Part shown: positions 16,706 through 18,988 of the stretch, piece by piece | Numbering within the stretch: the first letter of the stretch is position 1 | How the letters are laid out: every line of letters starts with the position of its first letter | DNA from: Isohypsibius dastychi | Lineage: Eukaryota > Tardigrada > Eutardigrada > Parachela > Isohypsibiidae | Reading direction: 5' to 3' | Assembly (NCBI GenBank): GCA_034696485.1 | Contig: JAQIWT010000504.1 | Location: 1 to 18,988 of the forward strand | DNA: 18,988 nt | Program-made: the position numbers and the translations under genes | The notes under the pieces: model-generated | The model's database searches: none | What the model was told of the DNA's origin: nothing | What the model saw: the letters and a program-made list of their open reading frames with translations, nothing else

Positions 16706-17228
16706 AATAACTGGTGAAAAGATGGCGAACTAATGAAAGTGCAGCGTTTGTGCGAGGCGAGAGCGGAGTAGGGCTGCTGCGGGGGGTACGGTTAAAAGTT
16801 TTAAAACATTCATACAGGCGGCGCGGTATTTTTAATGGGGAGGCGTGGCTTGTGAGACCATTACCATAGGGGGGCGGGAATTTTGACCAATGGGATTAAC
16901 TGCTTTAAACATTTCATGTTTACATCTCCCCGGCTCACTTTAGATGTTCAGAATGTAGGTCCCCCCCCCCCCTTGGCGGGGTGGGCAGAAAAACATAGAC
17001 GAAAAACTAAAAATGCGCACGTTGGGGCATGGTTGATGCTGACCCATACATGGTCTTTTATTTGAACCTCGGTTGAGGCGGAAGGTTCATTTGTCGTGTA
17101 CTGTAAATTTGATGTGATCGGTGCTGATCGAACTATGAAGTTAGAACAGTTCCTGGATGTGATGTGGTGCAAGAGCATAAACAAACCGAAATACAATAAC
17201 TTCTTCACTAAGTGATTTTGCGTTGCAG
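16706..17228. other. G-rich and poly-C spacer before the FLYWCH exon
   Basis: This contains G-rich stretches (gcggggggtacgg near 16780, ataggggggcggg near 16866) and a 12-base poly-C at 16961-16972 followed by ttggcggggtggg, which could pair with it. It has no gene, and ends in a good splice acceptor (gattttgcgttgcag, to 17228). Confidence 0.4.
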
Positions 17229-17839
17229 ATGGAAAGCGACTGTCGATAACCCTGGACTGGAGATGCGCCGAGCTAGCTCGAACACCAATGAAGTACGAAC
17301 AAATGTTTTATCTTGTTGAAGATGAGGATGATCATTATAAGCACTACCGGTGTCCATCCGTTGGCTCTATCGGATATCTTGTAAACTTGGTGAACGGAAC
17401 TCGTGTCATGACACCCCATACTCAACATCCTGAAATAAAAGTGGACCACATTCAGCAAATATTTACCAGGTTAATGTGGTACTGTGAAAATAGAATGGCC
17501 AAGACAAAACACGATTTTGAGAGAACCTATGGTTACATGACAGACAAACACAAAGTGCGAGCTGTGCCTGTGCGGAGCCTTTTCCAACCATGGAGAATTG
17601 CCAAGAAATATATCATGGGGGCAGAACCAACGTAGGATAAGAAGGATGTCCCCCTCACGTGGAAGTGCCCTACATATATTTTTCTGTGTTCCTGCCCCAA
17701 CAGATCTTCAAGCAATGCAGTCATTCCCACTGCTCCGAAACACCGAGTCGGAATGGCGAAAAGAACCTCCAATGCAACTTTGCATCAGCAGAAAAGATCA
17801 CGGTGTGAAACACTGCAGACCAATCAGGTTCAGCTTTAA
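17229..17839 (+). CDS. FLYWCH-type zinc-finger protein, C-terminal two exons, copy B
   Basis: Exon 17229-17631 and exon 17704-17839 (stop TAA) are joined across a 72-nt intron in matching phase. They encode 178 residues; earlier exons are decayed or unresolved, so the product is partial. The first exon reads DGKRLSITLDWRC, then HYRC with C41, then RVMTPHTQHPE. The latter has the paired histidines of a FLYWCH finger at residues 63 and 66. The second zinc cysteine seen in copy A (VGC) is serine here (VGS), so the finger may no longer bind zinc. A helical segment follows (VDHIQQIFTRLMWYCENRMA). The last exon is basic (APKHRVGMAKR, HQQKRSRC) and suits nuclear entry. Such fingers occur in Mutator-like transposon proteins and in host regulators. 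The intron is shared with copy A (8055-8122), which supports the model. Confidence 0.55.
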
Positions 17840-17902
17840 TGGGTGGACTGCATGATGCACGGTGCATCTGTTTCATGCAATCCTCCCATCAAAGCTGAAT
17901 CC
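17827..17902. repeat. Imperfect long palindrome over the FLYWCH stop codon
   Basis: Left arm ggttcagctttaatgggtgg and on to tgcatgatgca (17827-17859) pairs with the right arm tgcatctgtttcatgcaatcc through aaagctgaatcc (17863-17902), with a few mismatches and small gaps. The stop codon TAA of copy B lies inside the left arm. It may be a hairpin-type mobile element or a local inverted duplication. Confidence 0.7.
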
Positions 17903-18668
17903 CGCCCAGGCCGTTTTTCTGGATGAATCTACAGATGCAGCGGACCATGTTATTGACAGGATGCAAAGGTAAGGATTCCGAATATATATCTGATCATTCA
18001 ATATTTTTTCGTTCATTCGATACACAGAAATTACTGAGAAGCTACTCGTCAACAGTTGAATGTGTTGCTGGTGATTGTACAATTTCCCTGCTTAGGCAAT
18101 CCCAGTTCGAGCGAATAATAACTGAATCGCCGTATTGAGTACAAATAATTATGCGAAATACACTTAACTGAATCTCGGCCGTGGAGAACTTAAATCAACA
18201 CTTTTGAAAAATCGCTACTGCAATCCGCTCGTTTTACTCATGTCAAGCAGAGATATCGTAGCTTCTGGTATGAATATACACAAAAAATGATCGAAAAGGC
18301 CTTCCACTTGCAAATCCCTGTTCCTACGAGCGGTGATCGGCTCTGGGAGAGTTTGTCTTAGGTCGCTCATCAAACTAGGTGTCGATTGTGAAATACTTAA
18401 AATATTCTTCACCAGAATGGTTATTTTGTGAAGAACTCCTGAGTCGCCATAGGTTGACCTTTGATACCCGCAGCCGGTTAAATGCACCTACACATAAAAT
18501 TGATTCATAAAATCAGTATTCGTTCTAAACAAACCCAAGAGCTTGTCAAATGCAGAAAAGTTTAAGATCTATTCAATGAGTTCAAATTTGTTGAAGTATT
18601 CGCGGTAGACCAAAAAGATATTTATATGATATTCCAGTTACAAGGAACAATTGCCTGAACTTATAACA
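17903..18668. other. Mostly unassigned; one exon-like frame at its left edge
   Basis: A frame open from about 17854 to 17968 ends in a good donor (aag|gtaagg at 17968/17969). Its last codons read NPAQAVFLDESTDAADHV then IDRMQR, which looks protein-like but matches no family I know. It could be a further exon of the copy-B gene or of another gene. From 17970 to 18668 I see no convincing coding segment or repeat. Confidence 0.25.
18619..18627 (+). promoter_or_regulatory. TATA-like box
   Basis: tatttatat lies 42 bases before the ATG of the short signal-peptide-like ORF, a plausible TATA position with a very short leader. AT-rich words are common here, so it is only suggestive. Confidence 0.2.
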
Positions 18669-18779
18669 ATGAATAAGTTGTTCGTGATTGCCGCTGCTTC
18701 TGCATTGTTCGGAGAGCATAGAGTCAGTCGGGAGCGTGGTTTGAGAAATAAGGCTAGGACGCCGGGCACCATCATATAA
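18669..18779 (+). CDS. 36-residue ORF with signal-peptide-like start
   Basis: The frame reads MNKLFVIAAASALFGEH, then an arginine-rich stretch (RVSRERGLRNKAR), and stops at TAA. The first 15 residues have a basic N-region, a hydrophobic core and small residues as in a secretion signal. It could be a short secreted peptide, the first exon of a larger secreted protein, or chance. No strong donor site is visible inside it and no homologue is recognised. Confidence 0.2.
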   Translation: MNKLFVIAAASALFGEHRVSRERGLRNKARTPGTII

Positions 18780-18977
18780 CTGATAATACGTATCTCTTAC
18801 TAGCATAACACCGAATCCAGGCGCGGATTTCTACGACCCTTTTCCCGCTGGACCCCCAGCCATCATGAGATGTAGCTTGAAAGTCCAAAGCTGAACCCTC
18901 AAGCTGAAGCCTGGACGCTGAAGGAAGGGTGGCGGAGAGTGGTGGACTGGCAAAAAAGGGTGCAATAAGTATAGCAA

Positions 18978-18988
18978 CCCCCCCCCCC
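18978..18988 (+). repeat. Poly-C tract at the window end
   Basis: At least 11 C run into the window boundary, so the true length is unknown. Confidence 0.9.

Larger units (their letters stand above)
14345..17760 (+). mobile_element. Copy B of the duplicated OTU-like/FLYWCH-like unit
   Basis: This is the second copy, in the same orientation as 4195-8205 and about 10 kb downstream. It lacks the three insertions of copy A, but has its own long insertion of about 1.4 kb between 15745 and 17228 that contains a 19-bp tandem array. The insertion falls in what is a short intron in copy A (about 6390-6456). Its OTU-like part carries stops (TGA right after the D-G-R-C-L-L motif at 14866-14883). Its FLYWCH exon remains open. 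The left boundary near 14345 directly follows the fold-back element. Confidence 0.6.

Overview
The window is nuclear DNA of an animal. It holds split genes with short GT-AG introns (56, 64, 72, 72 and 92 nt), a seven-transmembrane receptor of the rhodopsin class and a secreted protein with a signal peptide, all embedded in mobile and tandem-repeat DNA. There are no bacterial-style operons, rRNA or tRNA genes that I can see. The very short introns and the repeat content would suit an ecdysozoan such as a tardigrade, but that is a guess: nothing here fixes the species.

Layout. (1) 759-3211, plus: a five-exon gene for a 218-residue secreted, six-cysteine protein with a C2-like Asp-rich signature. 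(2) 3433-3770: a tandem array rich in GGTGCTAC with internal hairpins. (3) 4195-8205, plus: copy A of a repeated multi-exon unit carrying an OTU-protease-like DGxC motif and a FLYWCH-type zinc-finger exon. Copy A is decayed and contains several insertions, one of them a 469-bp element with 20-bp terminal inverted repeats and a 6-bp target duplication. (4) 8230-12003, minus: a class A peptide-type GPCR. A gene model of 372 residues can be assembled from five exons whose phases all agree. (5) Intron 1 of that receptor is mostly a 1,857-bp element with 60-bp terminal inverted repeats, which holds a second, 601-bp element flanked by an 8-bp target duplication. (6) 12486-14290: small inverted-repeat elements, possible coding remnants, and a fold-back structure made of CTACGAA units in inverted arms. 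(7) 14345-17760, plus: copy B of the repeated unit. Its FLYWCH exon is still open, but its intron is swollen by an array of 19-bp units (16083-16705). (8) 17840-18988: mostly unassigned, with one short signal-peptide-like ORF near the end.

How the parts relate. Copies A and B lie about 10 kb apart in the same orientation, on either side of the receptor gene, and their alignment acts as an internal control. Sequence present in one copy and absent from the other reveals the later insertions and their exact target sites. The receptor gene is intact across its hallmark motifs despite the nested insertions in its first intron and the copy-A end that abuts its last exon.
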